Positions 17,231-25,886 of a stretch of 64,000 bases of DNA are shown in pieces. The translations under genes and the position numbers were made by a program. This DNA is from Thiobius zoothamnicola (GTDB lineage Bacteria > Pseudomonadota > Gammaproteobacteria > Chromatiales > Chromatiaceae). The stretch spans positions 310,001 to 374,000 of the forward strand of contig OY782758.1 in NCBI GenBank assembly GCA_963678215.1, in the 5' to 3' direction. The notes under the pieces are model-generated. The model ran no database searches and had not been told where the DNA came from. It saw nothing but the letters and a program-made list of their open reading frames with translations. Position 1 is the first letter of the stretch, and every line of letters begins with the position of its first letter.

Positions 17231-19498
17231 ATGTCTCTCCGCACGCGCATTTTATTATCCCTGTTTATCTTTGCCTTGCTGCCACTGCTGATGGCGGTGG
17301 CGATCAATCTACCTCTGGTGCTGGATCGTTTTGATGCTTTTTACCGGGCGGCCTTCCTGCAAGATTTACGCGCGGATTTCAAGGATCTGGATCAGCATTT
17401 GGCGAGCCGCGACGCGAATGTGCGTTTGCTGGCTCGATTACTGGAGCCGACTTCATTGGGTTTGAATGATCGGGAGCCGGATGCGTTCATTGTCGTTCAG
17501 GAGCAAAGGCGTTTTACGCAATGGTTAAATCGTTTATGGCGCAATGAGCATGACATGATTGAAGTGCGCTTTTTGCGCCGTGATGGTCGGATCTATTTTG
17601 AATTGTTGCGTGATCGACAGACTAATCAATGGCGTAAACCGCAAACGCCATTAAATCATCTGGATGAGCCTGGATTGAATGCGTTATTAAGCGGCGAGCG
17701 TGATGGGGTCACTTTGAGTTCGGTACGGGTCAATCTGGCGGCGACAGACCCGCGTGAAACCTTGACGCTACGTCTGATGGCACCGATTAAAACCAATCAG
17801 AACGCATTATCTGGTGCTGTGGTGATGACTGTGGATATCGGTGGCCTGGCGCGCCGCGATCCCAGTACGCTTTGGGTGTTGGATAATGGCGATTATTTGC
17901 GCTTGCCGGATTTGCCTAAAGCGTCTGGCACGGCGTTTGAGGATTTCCCTGGTCTGGATCAATTATTCACAGCCAAGCGGCCAGTCGTTTGGGAAGGCGA
18001 GGGGCGGCAAATGATTTGGGCGCCAATGTTACCGACGCAGACTGGTTCGCCATTGTGGGTGGGTCGTCAAGTCAATAAATTGCCCATGAGCACCTTTCGC
18101 AGCGAATTGATCCAGCGTGTATTGGCGATTGTGTTTGGCTTGATTGTTTTGGTTTGGTTTGCGGCCCATCAATTGTCGCGGCGGGCTGAACAGATCGGCA
18201 GTGAGTTAATCACGGGTCTTCGGCAAACTTTGGAAACGAATCAACCGGTCAGTTTCAATTGGCATGATAACAAGGAGTTGCGCCAGGTTTCCTGTGATCT
18301 GACTGAGCTATCGCATCGCCATGCAACCCAAGTGCGAAATTTGCAAACACGCGCGCAGGAATTGGAAGAGAGTAATCGTTATAAGTCTGAATTTCTGGCG
18401 AATGTCAGTCATGAGCTACGCACGCCATTGAATTCGATTCTGTTGTTGTCAAAATTGCTGATGGATAAATCCGTTCTGCCGCCTGAGCAGCATCAACAAT
18501 TGCAGGTGGTACATAAAGCGGGAGGGGAGTTAAAACGTTTGATTGATGATGTGTTGGATCTGTCGCGTATTGAAGCGGGACGTTTCCAGTTACATATTGA
18601 ATCGATTCTGGTGGCTGATTTATTGGAAGATGTGCGTTTGTTGTTACAGCCTCAGTTTGATCAGAAAAACCTTCAGTTGGTGGTTGATCTACGGTCTGAT
18701 GCGCCCCGGGAAATTTCCAGTGACCCGGATAAAATCCGTCAGATTCTGAAAAATTTTGTGGCGAATGCGCTGAAATTCACTGAACAGGGTGGGGTGCGTA
18801 TTCAGGTTGAGTCCACGTCAGCGCCTTATGCGCTGATTTTCACGGTCATTGACACCGGTATCGGCATCCCTGAAGACAAGCAGGCGAAAATCTTTGAAGC
18901 GTTCCAGCAAGCAGATGGGTCAACCAGTCGTCGTTATGGCGGCACGGGTTTGGGGTTGAGCATCAGTCGGCAGCTTGCGCATTTGTTGGGCGGGGAGGTC
19001 AAGCTGCAAAGTACACTTGGTGAAGGTTCCTCTTTCAGTGTTTTATTGCCGCTCAAATATGCTGAAACGGTGACGGAGCCAGTGGTTGATAACGAGTTTG
19101 CGGCTGAAACCAGCGTATCTGTTGAACCAGCGCAAGAGGCCGTTGAACTGGATTTGGCCGGTTGGTGCGTGATGCTGGTGGATCATGATATCAAAACGCA
19201 GATTCAGATCAGTCAGCTGCTACAAGGTTGGCGAGCCAAAGTGATTCTGGCGGGTGATTTGGATGAGGTGGTTGAGTCCATCCACGAGGGTGCGCCAGTG
19301 GATTGTCTGATGATTGACCCTTCGGTGGATGATGCTGACGTGATGATCAATCAACTCAGGCAAGCGAATGACTCGCTATTGATGGTTGGCTTATTTGTCA
19401 GCGCACAGGCGTTGGAGGACAATACGGTTGATTTCGCCGCCGGATTGGTTAAACCGGTTCAGCCTGATCAGTTGGCGCGGGTTGTCGCCACCAAGTAG
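17231..19498 (+). CDS. Membrane-bound hybrid sensor histidine kinase with C-terminal receiver-like domain
   Basis: A 755-residue sensor kinase. A first membrane helix lies at about residues 9-30, a periplasmic sensor domain at about 31-285, and a second helix at about 290-310. The HisKA domain has the phospho-acceptor His394 in VSHELRTPLNS. The ATPase domain has the N-box (KNFVANALKFT), the DTGIGIPE box and the GTGLGLSISRQL glycine box. Residues about 645-755 form a receiver-like domain with the acidic pair in MLVDHD, a candidate phospho-Asp at 696 (LMIDPS) and the VKP lysine. Whether it is active is unclear. No response-regulator gene is adjacent, so the signal and output are unknown. The last 31 bp overlap the convergent ubiG. 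Confidence 0.88.
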   Translation: MSLRTRILLSLFIFALLPLLMAVAINLPLVLDRFDAFYRAAFLQDLRADFKDLDQHLASRDANVRLLARLLEPTSLGLNDREPDAFIVVQEQRRFTQWLNRLWRNEHDMIEVRFLRRDGRIYFELLRDRQTNQWRKPQTPLNHLDEPGLNALLSGERDGVTLSSVRVNLAATDPRETLTLRLMAPIKTNQNALSGAVVMTVDIGGLARRDPSTLWVLDNGDYLRLPDLPKASGTAFEDFPGLDQLFTAKRPVVWEGEGRQMIWAPMLPTQTGSPLWVGRQVNKLPMSTFRSELIQRVLAIVFGLIVLVWFAAHQLSRRAEQIGSELITGLRQTLETNQPVSFNWHDNKELRQVSCDLTELSHRHATQVRNLQTRAQELEESNRYKSEFLANVSHELRTPLNSILLLSKLLMDKSVLPPEQHQQLQVVHKAGGELKRLIDDVLDLSRIEAGRFQLHIESILVADLLEDVRLLLQPQFDQKNLQLVVDLRSDAPREISSDPDKIRQILKNFVANALKFTEQGGVRIQVESTSAPYALIFTVIDTGIGIPEDKQAKIFEAFQQADGSTSRRYGGTGLGLSISRQLAHLLGGEVKLQSTLGEGSSFSVLLPLKYAETVTEPVVDNEFAAETSVSVEPAQEAVELDLAGWCVMLVDHDIKTQIQISQLLQGWRAKVILAGDLDEVVESIHEGAPVDCLMIDPSVDDADVMINQLRQANDSLLMVGLFVSAQALEDNTVDFAAGLVKPVQPDQLARVVATK

Positions 19499-20187
19499 TT
19501 TACTTCCAGATCGCGTGGGTTAAGGCGGTAACGACGGGTGAGCGGATGGTAAGTCATGCCGCTTTGGTGTGTTGTTTGCAGGCCAGCGGTGCGACACCAA
19601 CGCGCCAGCTCCGCCGGGCGGATGAACTGCGCATAGTCATGCGTGCCTTTGGGAAGCAGATTCAGAAGGTATTCAGCACCCAAAATAGCGAATAAGTAAG
19701 ATTTTGGGTTGCGGTTCAAAGTGGAAAAAAACACATGACCACCAGGCCTGACCAAGTCATGGCAGGCTTGAATCACGCTGGATGGGTCGGGGACATGTTC
19801 CAGCATCTCCATGCAGGTCACCACGTCAAAAGCGGCAGGTGCGGATTGGGCCAGTTCTTCAGCCGTGATTTGTTGATAATCCACCGTTAAGCCTGACTCC
19901 AGCAAATGCAGTTCGGCGATTTCCAGCGGTGCTGATCCCATATCAATCCCGGTGACATCAGCACCTGCCGCCGCCATGGACTCGGATAGAATGCCGCCGC
20001 CGCAACCGACATCCAATACGCGTTTGCCATCCAGGGGCGCATGTTGCTGAATGTAATTCAGGCGAAGCGGGTTGATATCGTGCAATGGCTTGAACTCGCT
20101 GTTGGTATCCCACCAACGGTTGGCCATCGCTTCGAATTTGCGAATTTCGCTAGGATCGATGTTGGCGTGTGGATCGAATGAAGGCAT
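19468..20187 (-). CDS. ubiG: Bifunctional ubiquinone biosynthesis O-methyltransferase UbiG
   Basis: UbiG performs both O-methylations of ubiquinone synthesis with S-adenosylmethionine. The 239-residue protein has the family-specific N-terminus (EIRKFEAMANRWWDTNSEFKPLHDINPLRL) and the SAM motif I VLDVGCGGGILSE at about residues 58-70. The ITAEEL and VVTCMEMLEHVPDP blocks and the C-terminal NYLVAT also match. It is transcribed leftward with no close partner: ribE lies 72 bp upstream with a REP-like repeat in the gap. Its 3' end overlaps the histidine kinase gene. Confidence 0.95.
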   Translation of the reverse strand: MPSFDPHANIDPSEIRKFEAMANRWWDTNSEFKPLHDINPLRLNYIQQHAPLDGKRVLDVGCGGGILSESMAAAGADVTGIDMGSAPLEIAELHLLESGLTVDYQQITAEELAQSAPAAFDVVTCMEMLEHVPDPSSVIQACHDLVRPGGHVFFSTLNRNPKSYLFAILGAEYLLNLLPKGTHDYAQFIRPAELARWCRTAGLQTTHQSGMTYHPLTRRYRLNPRDLEVNYLVATTRAN

Positions 20188-20210
20188 AGCGTTTTCCCGG
20201 TTTGCGGTTA

Positions 20211-20255
20211 TTTTATCTCTCTGGGTCTTATTCCCCGCTGTTTGCGGTGAGGTAA
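20211..20255. repeat. REP-like palindromic element (second copy)
   Basis: TTTTATCTCTCTGGGTCTTA, then CCCCGC-tgtttgc-GGTGaGGTAA. It matches the element at 16995-17041 in lead sequence, stem position and the trailing GAGGTAA. Stem differences are mostly paired (C/G to T/G). It lies between ubiG and ribE. Confidence 0.6.
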
Positions 20256-20259
20256 GGCA

Positions 20260-20925
20260 TCATGTTTTGAAACCTGCTTTAGCAAGCAGTGCTTTATCAA
20301 TTGTGCCTGGGTTGGATGGATCATCAGTGGCTTTGCTGCCAAGCAACAGGCGTTCGAGATAGCGGGCGATCAGATCAACCTCCAGATTGACTTGGTGGTT
20401 TGGCTGGTAGTCCGCCATGATGGTTTCCTGCAAGGTGTGTGGAACGATAGTTAACGCGAATATAGCGCCATCGACTGAGTTGACGGTCAGGCTGGTGCCA
20501 TCGACGGTAATAGAGCCTTTGTGCGTGATGTAGCGCGCCAGTGTTTTAGGTGCCTGGATACGGAAGCGTACCGAACGTGCATCTTCTTGGCGGCTGAGCA
20601 CTTCGCCCAAACCATCTACGTGACCGGAAACCAAGTGGCCGCCCAGGCGGGTTTGCAAGGTCAACGCTTTTTCCAAATTGACTCGATCGCCCGTTTTGAG
20701 TCGCTTTAAGCTGGTCAGAGACAGGGTCTCATTGGATACGTCGGCAATGAACCCATCACTGGGTAGATCAATCACCGTCAGACAAACCCCATTGACTGCA
20801 ATACTGTCGCCGAGTTGGACATCGCGGGTATTGAGTTTGCCGGTGGCGATGTGCAGACGCGCGTCTCCTGATTGTGGTTGGATGGATCGAATTTCGCCAA
20901 TAGCCTGGATGATGCCGGTAAACAT
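20260..20925 (-). CDS. ribE: Riboflavin synthase, alpha chain
   Basis: Catalyses dismutation of two molecules of 6,7-dimethyl-8-ribityllumazine to riboflavin. The 221-residue protein shows the internal duplication typical of the family. The N-barrel begins MFTGIIQAIGEI with GDSIAVNGVCLTV, and the C-barrel contains KGSITVDGTSLTVN. The GHLVSGHVDG motif lies between them. No FMN-riboswitch-like structure was noticed upstream. The neighbours (SRPBCC protein, phosphatase, hemF) are on the same strand but 70 bp or more away, so a common transcript is uncertain. The gene is called ribC or ribE depending on the organism. Confidence 0.95.
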   Translation of the reverse strand: MFTGIIQAIGEIRSIQPQSGDARLHIATGKLNTRDVQLGDSIAVNGVCLTVIDLPSDGFIADVSNETLSLTSLKRLKTGDRVNLEKALTLQTRLGGHLVSGHVDGLGEVLSRQEDARSVRFRIQAPKTLARYITHKGSITVDGTSLTVNSVDGAIFALTIVPHTLQETIMADYQPNHQVNLEVDLIARYLERLLLGSKATDDPSNPGTIDKALLAKAGFKT

Positions 20926-20997
20926 GTGGGGTTTGCCCTGGAAATGATTTTATGCGGGAATGCCGCGCGGATCAGATGCCGTTCAGTGCGCACAAGA

Positions 20998-21540
20998 TTA
21001 TTGATGCTCTGATTCAATGCGCTTTTTTAAATTTTTTAAACCTTGTTCGTAGCTGCTTCCGATCATCTTGTCCAGCAGTAACCCGATGTAACGGCCATAT
21101 AGATCCCAGCCAAAATCAGCGTCAAAGCGCCAAAGTAGATGGGTGTATTGGGAGGATTGCCCGGGTGAAAGAATAAAGCTGGTGATGCCGCCACCTTTGC
21201 CGCCAAAATCCAGTTTGGATTGGACTTGTTGGTTGGGTTCCGACAGGATGATTTCCATGTCGCCTTGATTTTTCTCGGCTGCCTGGTTGCGCCAGGTCAT
21301 GCGGGAACCCACACCCGCTGCGGGGCCGCTAAAGGTGTATTGGTTATGGGTTATTTCGCTCCAAGGCGACCATTGATGGAAGCTTTGCAGGTTGTTGAGA
21401 GACGGGAAGATATGCTCTGGAGAGGCTTTGATCTGAATCTGCCGTTCAATGCGTACGCTATCCGGCAGCATGACGCCGATCAATAGTAAAAGGATGAAGA
21501 GGCCCAATAAGGTTTTCAATAAAATGCGTGCGAATGCCAT
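20998..21540 (-). CDS. SRPBCC (START-like) family protein with N-terminal membrane anchor
   Basis: A 180-residue protein of the polyketide cyclase/START-like fold, which forms a hydrophobic ligand pocket. The N-terminal helix (about residues 8-26, LKTLLGLFILLLLIGVML) looks like a membrane anchor or uncleaved signal. The SRPBCC domain follows with the typical IKASPEHIFPSLNNLQSFHQWSPW segment. Ligand and role are unknown. It lies 13 bp downstream of the histidine phosphatase gene and may be co-transcribed with it. Confidence 0.8.
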   Translation of the reverse strand: MAFARILLKTLLGLFILLLLIGVMLPDSVRIERQIQIKASPEHIFPSLNNLQSFHQWSPWSEITHNQYTFSGPAAGVGSRMTWRNQAAEKNQGDMEIILSEPNQQVQSKLDFGGKGGGITSFILSPGQSSQYTHLLWRFDADFGWDLYGRYIGLLLDKMIGSSYEQGLKNLKKRIESEHQ

Positions 21541-21553
21541 GGGTACTGCCTTC

Positions 21554-22174
21554 CTAGGGGGTAACTTGGATATGGGGTCGCCAGTTGTGGAGGATTAACT
21601 GCGCGTTTTGGTTTTTCGAGGTGAATCGGGTCAATCCGGCATGGTTGATCATGACGCGATACCATTGATTGGCGGGGGCTTGAATGATATGCCCGAGGGT
21701 TGCCCGGATGACGCCGGCATGTGCCACGACCAGTAAGTGTTCGCCAGCATATTGGTCGATCAGATGATCCAGTACATTGACGATGCGTTGGCTGAAGTCT
21801 TGTAGGGATTCAGCGCCATCTGGCCGATTATTGACCGGATCCGCTTGGAAGGCGTGATATTCATCTGGGCGATGCGCCAGTAACTCGGCGCGCGTGGCAC
21901 CTTCCCAGGTGCCGAATCCGACTTCCCGTAGATCGCCAAAGATGTTCAACGGTAAGTCATGTTGCTGGCTCAGCCATTTTGCGAAGGCTTGGCAGCGTGA
22001 TAGCGGCGAGCTGACAATTCGGCTCCAGCCGCTTAAGTCGGCGACTGTGGTTTTCATTTGCGCCCAGCCTTTCTCCGAGAGTGGGTCGTCGATACCATGA
22101 CCACGGTACCGCCCACCACCGCCGGTGGGTTCGCCGTGGCGAAGATAGTCAAGTGTTGTGCAAGCGTCTTTCAT
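21554..22174 (-). CDS. Histidine phosphatase family protein (CobC/phosphoglycerate-mutase-like)
   Basis: A 206-residue phosphatase of the histidine-acid branch. The phospho-His is in the motif YLRHGEPTGGG (about residue 11), the second arginine region in SPLSRCQAFAKWL, and the second His in VVAHAGVIRATLGH. The sequence resembles alpha-ribazole phosphatases (CobC), but no other cobalamin gene is nearby, so the substrate is left open. The start was set at ATG 22174, which gives MKDACTTLDYLRHGE and a 26-bp gap from hemF; a longer frame from 22225 would run inside hemF. The ribosome-binding site is weak. Confidence 0.8.
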   Translation of the reverse strand: MKDACTTLDYLRHGEPTGGGGRYRGHGIDDPLSEKGWAQMKTTVADLSGWSRIVSSPLSRCQAFAKWLSQQHDLPLNIFGDLREVGFGTWEGATRAELLAHRPDEYHAFQADPVNNRPDGAESLQDFSQRIVNVLDHLIDQYAGEHLLVVAHAGVIRATLGHIIQAPANQWYRVMINHAGLTRFTSKNQNAQLILHNWRPHIQVTP

Positions 22175-22200
22175 TGGCGTGGCGATTTGAACATGAACAA

Positions 22201-23124
22201 TTAAGCGGTTTCCAGATTGAGCCAATCTTTAGGTTTGAGGAATTGATCGTAGAGCGCTTGTTCCGGAGAGTTGGCTTTGGGGTGCCAATCATATCGCCAA
22301 CTGACCTGAGGGGGGAGTGACATCAGAATGGATTCAGTACGACCGCCGGTTTGCAGGCCGAACAGGGTGCCGCGATCATAGACCAGATTGAATTCCACAT
22401 ATCGACCACGGCGGTATTGTTGAAATTCACGCTCACGTTCGCCATAAGGGACAGTTTTACGTTTCTGCACGATAGGTAAGTAGGCCGGTATGTAGTGATC
22501 ACCAACGCTTTGCATGAAGGAAAATGCCGTGGCGAAGTCGGGGCCGTTCAAATCATCAAAAAATAATCCGCCAATCCCACGGGATTCGTTGCGGTGTTTG
22601 AGATGAAAATAGTCATCACACCATTTTTTGTAACGTGGATAGAGGCTTTCGCCAAACGGGTCGCAAGCTTGTTTGGCGACCTGATGCCAATGTATCGCAT
22701 CTTCTTGATAACCATAATAAGGTGTTAAATCGAATCCGCCGCCAAACCACCATACTGGTTGCTTCCCGGTTTTTTCCGCGATGAAAAAGCGCACATTGGC
22801 ATGGGAGGTGGGGATATAGGGATTGCGTGGGTGGATAACCAAAGAAACGCCTAAGGCTTGAAATGATCGCCCAGCGAGTTCCGGGCGACTGGCGGTTGCT
22901 GAGGCAGGCAGGCCATTGCCGTGTACATGAGAAAAATTCACGCCGGCTTTTTCCAGTAAATCGCCATTTTCCAGTACGCGGGTGCGACCGCCGCCGCCAG
23001 CGTCTCTGCGCCAGCTATCTTCTATAAAATCTTTGCCGTCTTCAGCGGCCAGCGCGGAGCAGATGCCATCTTGTAGTTTGAGTAAGTAATTTCGTATTGC
23101 TTGAATATCAATCTGGTTTGGCAT
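22201..23124 (-). CDS. hemF: Oxygen-dependent coproporphyrinogen-III oxidase
   Basis: HemF converts coproporphyrinogen III to protoporphyrinogen IX using O2, a heme-synthesis step in aerobes. The 307-residue protein contains the family signatures FSHVHGNGLP, SLVIHPRNPYIPTSHANVRFF, WWFGGGFDLTPYYG and the C-terminal YVEFNLVYDRGTLFGLQTGGRTESILMSLPP. It is full length. It is transcribed leftward as the first gene before the phosphatase and SRPBCC genes. The gene suggests heme synthesis under oxic conditions; the anaerobic HemN is not in the window. Confidence 0.97.
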   Translation of the reverse strand: MPNQIDIQAIRNYLLKLQDGICSALAAEDGKDFIEDSWRRDAGGGGRTRVLENGDLLEKAGVNFSHVHGNGLPASATASRPELAGRSFQALGVSLVIHPRNPYIPTSHANVRFFIAEKTGKQPVWWFGGGFDLTPYYGYQEDAIHWHQVAKQACDPFGESLYPRYKKWCDDYFHLKHRNESRGIGGLFFDDLNGPDFATAFSFMQSVGDHYIPAYLPIVQKRKTVPYGEREREFQQYRRGRYVEFNLVYDRGTLFGLQTGGRTESILMSLPPQVSWRYDWHPKANSPEQALYDQFLKPKDWLNLETA

Positions 23125-23609
23125 GCCAACCTCTGTTTAATCAATGTAAAGCGACTTGTTTTGGATTTTGATCAGTGTGGTATATGGTATGGCGTATTCC
23201 ATGCCGATCTGCATCATTGTTCGCTAATAGGGTTTTATGTCAAGAAGAGTTGTGGGGGTAAAAGCTGTTTTACACCAGAGGTTAAGAACCCAGCTCCTAA
23301 TAGGCTATTGGCGTTTTATCGTGGTTTGCAGGGCATTAAAAAATAATGAGCTGAGATTGCTTCAGGTATTCGATAAACTCTGTCTTTATCCGTCATTACC
23401 GTCTTGTCTCGTGTCGGCTTGAGTGGCGATTCCAACGGTTTGTGAAGGTTGAGGCATGGAGGGTCGGTCATCGGACCGTGATATTGATTTGGGGCGGGGG
23501 GATATGAATTCAAACGTGGTTTCGCGTGTATTGTGGATGCATTTTCTTTGAAGATGCGGATTTTTAACCGGATTAAACTTTTTGAGTCGCTATCCATTGA
23601 GTATTGAGA
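23125..23609. other. Divergent intergenic region between hemF and the nitrilase-family gene
   Basis: 485 bp without a supported gene. The short open frames here have no motif, no ribosome-binding site and no family resemblance. The region should hold the promoters of the leftward hemF operon and of the rightward amidase-tldD-pmbA genes. No clear hairpin terminator or riboswitch was seen. Confidence 0.5.
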
Positions 23610-24428
23610 ATGAAAGCAGCTGCTATCCAATTTGCCTCTGGCACAAGTATTAATGCGAATTTATTAACAACGGAAAAACTGCTTGAGCAGGCCGCATCGC
23701 AGGGTGCTGTGTTGGCGGTGTTGCCTGAGAGTTTTGCTTTTATGGGAGAAAATTGCAAAGAAACGCTGCCGTATCGTGAAGAGGAAGGCGATGGCCCCTT
23801 ACAGCAATTTTTATCCCAGGCGGCGAAGCGTTTGGGTATCTGGATCGTTGGCGGCACTATCCCCTTGGAAGGCGATGATCAGACGCGCTGGCGTGCGGCC
23901 AGCCTGGTGTTTGATTCGGAAGGCAAAGAGGTGGCACGTTATGATAAACGGCATCTATTTGACGTGAACTTGCCGGAATTGAACGAACACTATAATGAAT
24001 CTGCCGGTATTGAGCCGGGCAACCGGGTTTGCGTGGTTGATACACCAATAGGTCGTTTAGGCTTGGCGGTTTGTTATGACTTGCGTTTCCCGGAATTATT
24101 TCGCGCCTTGGTTGATAAAGGCGCAGAAGTGATTTCATTGCCAGCGGCTTTTACGGCGGTGACCGGGCGGGCGCATTGGGAAGTGTTGATTCGGGCGCGT
24201 GCGATTGAGAATTTGAGCTACGTGATTGCCTCGGCGCAAGGGGGATTTCATGTCAAAGGTCGTGAAACTTATGGACACAGTATGATTGTTGATCCCTGGG
24301 GTGCGATTTTGGACAGTCGGGAACGTGGCAATGGCGTGGTGATCGCCTCTATTGATTCACAATTTCAGCAACACACGCGACGTAATTTTCCTTGTCTTAA
24401 GCACCGTCGCTTATTTTGCCAACATTAA
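23610..24428 (+). CDS. Carbon-nitrogen hydrolase, Nit1-type (probable deaminated glutathione amidase)
   Basis: A 272-residue nitrilase-superfamily amidase. The catalytic triad regions are visible: Glu in VLPESFAFMG (about residue 40), Lys in YDKRHLFDVNLP and Cys in LGLAVCYDLRFPELFR. The YDKRHLFDV and CYDLRFPELF blocks are typical of Nit1/YbeM-like enzymes, which repair deaminated glutathione; the assignment within the superfamily is by resemblance. The start is ATG 23610 (MKAAAIQFAS); a TTG two codons upstream is less likely. tldD follows after 12 bp, in line with the frequent nit-tldD order in gammaproteobacteria. Confidence 0.87.
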   Translation: MKAAAIQFASGTSINANLLTTEKLLEQAASQGAVLAVLPESFAFMGENCKETLPYREEEGDGPLQQFLSQAAKRLGIWIVGGTIPLEGDDQTRWRAASLVFDSEGKEVARYDKRHLFDVNLPELNEHYNESAGIEPGNRVCVVDTPIGRLGLAVCYDLRFPELFRALVDKGAEVISLPAAFTAVTGRAHWEVLIRARAIENLSYVIASAQGGFHVKGRETYGHSMIVDPWGAILDSRERGNGVVIASIDSQFQQHTRRNFPCLKHRRLFCQH

Positions 24429-24440
24429 GCAGAGATCGTT

Positions 24441-25886
24441 ATGACTGATGCATTGGCTCTGGCGCGGCGACGTTTGTTGGATGAGGCAGGGCTGGAAGAG
24501 CAGCATTTGTCTCGCATTATGGGGACTTTGCTCAGTCGGCAAGTGGATATCGCTGATATTTATTTGGGGTATTCCCGTTCGGAATCCTGGGTGTTGGATG
24601 ATGGCATCATCAAGGAAGGCGATTACAGTATTGAGCAAGGCGCGGGCATACGCGCCGTCAGCGGCGAAAAGACCGGCTTCGCCTACACTGAGCAACTCAC
24701 TCAGGCCGCTATGTTGGATGCTGCCAAAGCTGCCCGTTCGATTGCGCATTCGGGCGTGAGCGCGCGTCATGCGGCATCTGTGGAGCCACCGACGCATCCA
24801 CAGCGTTATATTCTGGATAATCCGTTGGATTCCTTGCCTGAGAATCAAAAAATCGCATTGCTGCATACCTTGGATAGGGCGGCCCGCGATGCGGATCCAA
24901 GGGTGCGGCAAGTCAATGTCAGTTTAATGGCGGCGCATGACACCGTATTGATTTATGACGAGCTTGGGCGAATCACCGGGGATGTGCGTCCCTTGGTGCG
25001 TCTGGATGTCAGCGTGATTGTGGAGCACCATGGGCGGCGTGAACAGGGTTATAGTGGCGGCGGCGCGCGTAGCACCCTGGATTTTTTTCTGGAGCAGGAT
25101 CGCGCACTGGGTTATGCGCGTGAAGCCGTGCGTCAGGCATTGGTCAATTTGGAGGCGGTGGAGGCGCCTGCCGGAATGATGCCGGTTGTGTTGGGGCCTG
25201 GTTGGCCTGGTGTGTTGCTGCATGAGGCGGTAGGGCATGGTTTGGAAGGCGATTTCAATCGTAAAGGCACATCAACCTTCAGTCAGCGGTTGGGTGAACA
25301 AGTCGCTTCGCCTTTATGCACGGTGGTGGATGATGGTTCTTTGCCAGGTCGCAGAGGATCATTGAGCGTGGATGATGAGGGTACTCCGTCCCAGCATACG
25401 GTGTTGATTGAAAACGGTATTCTGAAAGGGTATATGCAGGATCGGATGAACGCGCGTCTGATGGACGCGGCGGTGACAGGTAACGGGCGCCGGGAATCTT
25501 ATGCGCATTTGCCTATGCCACGCATGACCAATACTTACATGCTGCCAGGCGAACAAGTTCCGCAGGATATTATCGCTTCGGTGGATAAAGGATTGTATGC
25601 GGTCAACTTTGGCGGCGGCCAAGTTGATATCACTTCAGGTAAATTCGTATTTTCAGCCAATGAAGCCTATTTGATTGAAAAAGGCGAATTAGGCGCACCG
25701 GTGAAAGGTGCAACCCTGATTGGTAATGGTCCTGAGGTCATGAGACAAATCAGCATGGTGGGTAATGACTTGCAGTTGGATAGCGGCGTGGGCGTCTGTG
25801 GCAAGGAAGGTCAGTCAGCGCCGGTTGGCGTGGGTCAACCCACGTTGAAAATTGATCAGTTGACTGTAGGGGGCACCCATGCCTGA
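24441..25886 (+). CDS. tldD: Metalloprotease TldD
   Basis: Active subunit of the TldD/TldE heterodimeric zinc protease, which cleaves unfolded peptides; known substrates are the CcdA antitoxin and the precursors of microcin B17 and similar RiPPs. The 481-residue protein has the HExxxH zinc motif in LLHEAVGHGLEGD (about residues 257-269). It also has the family blocks GAGIRAVSGEKTGFAYT and NFGGGQVDITSGKFVFSANEAYLIEKG near the C-terminus. pmbA overlaps its end by 8 bp, so the two subunits are translationally coupled. The many TA loci in this window could offer substrates, but that is speculation. Confidence 0.96.
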   Translation: MTDALALARRRLLDEAGLEEQHLSRIMGTLLSRQVDIADIYLGYSRSESWVLDDGIIKEGDYSIEQGAGIRAVSGEKTGFAYTEQLTQAAMLDAAKAARSIAHSGVSARHAASVEPPTHPQRYILDNPLDSLPENQKIALLHTLDRAARDADPRVRQVNVSLMAAHDTVLIYDELGRITGDVRPLVRLDVSVIVEHHGRREQGYSGGGARSTLDFFLEQDRALGYAREAVRQALVNLEAVEAPAGMMPVVLGPGWPGVLLHEAVGHGLEGDFNRKGTSTFSQRLGEQVASPLCTVVDDGSLPGRRGSLSVDDEGTPSQHTVLIENGILKGYMQDRMNARLMDAAVTGNGRRESYAHLPMPRMTNTYMLPGEQVPQDIIASVDKGLYAVNFGGGQVDITSGKFVFSANEAYLIEKGELGAPVKGATLIGNGPEVMRQISMVGNDLQLDSGVGVCGKEGQSAPVGVGQPTLKIDQLTVGGTHA

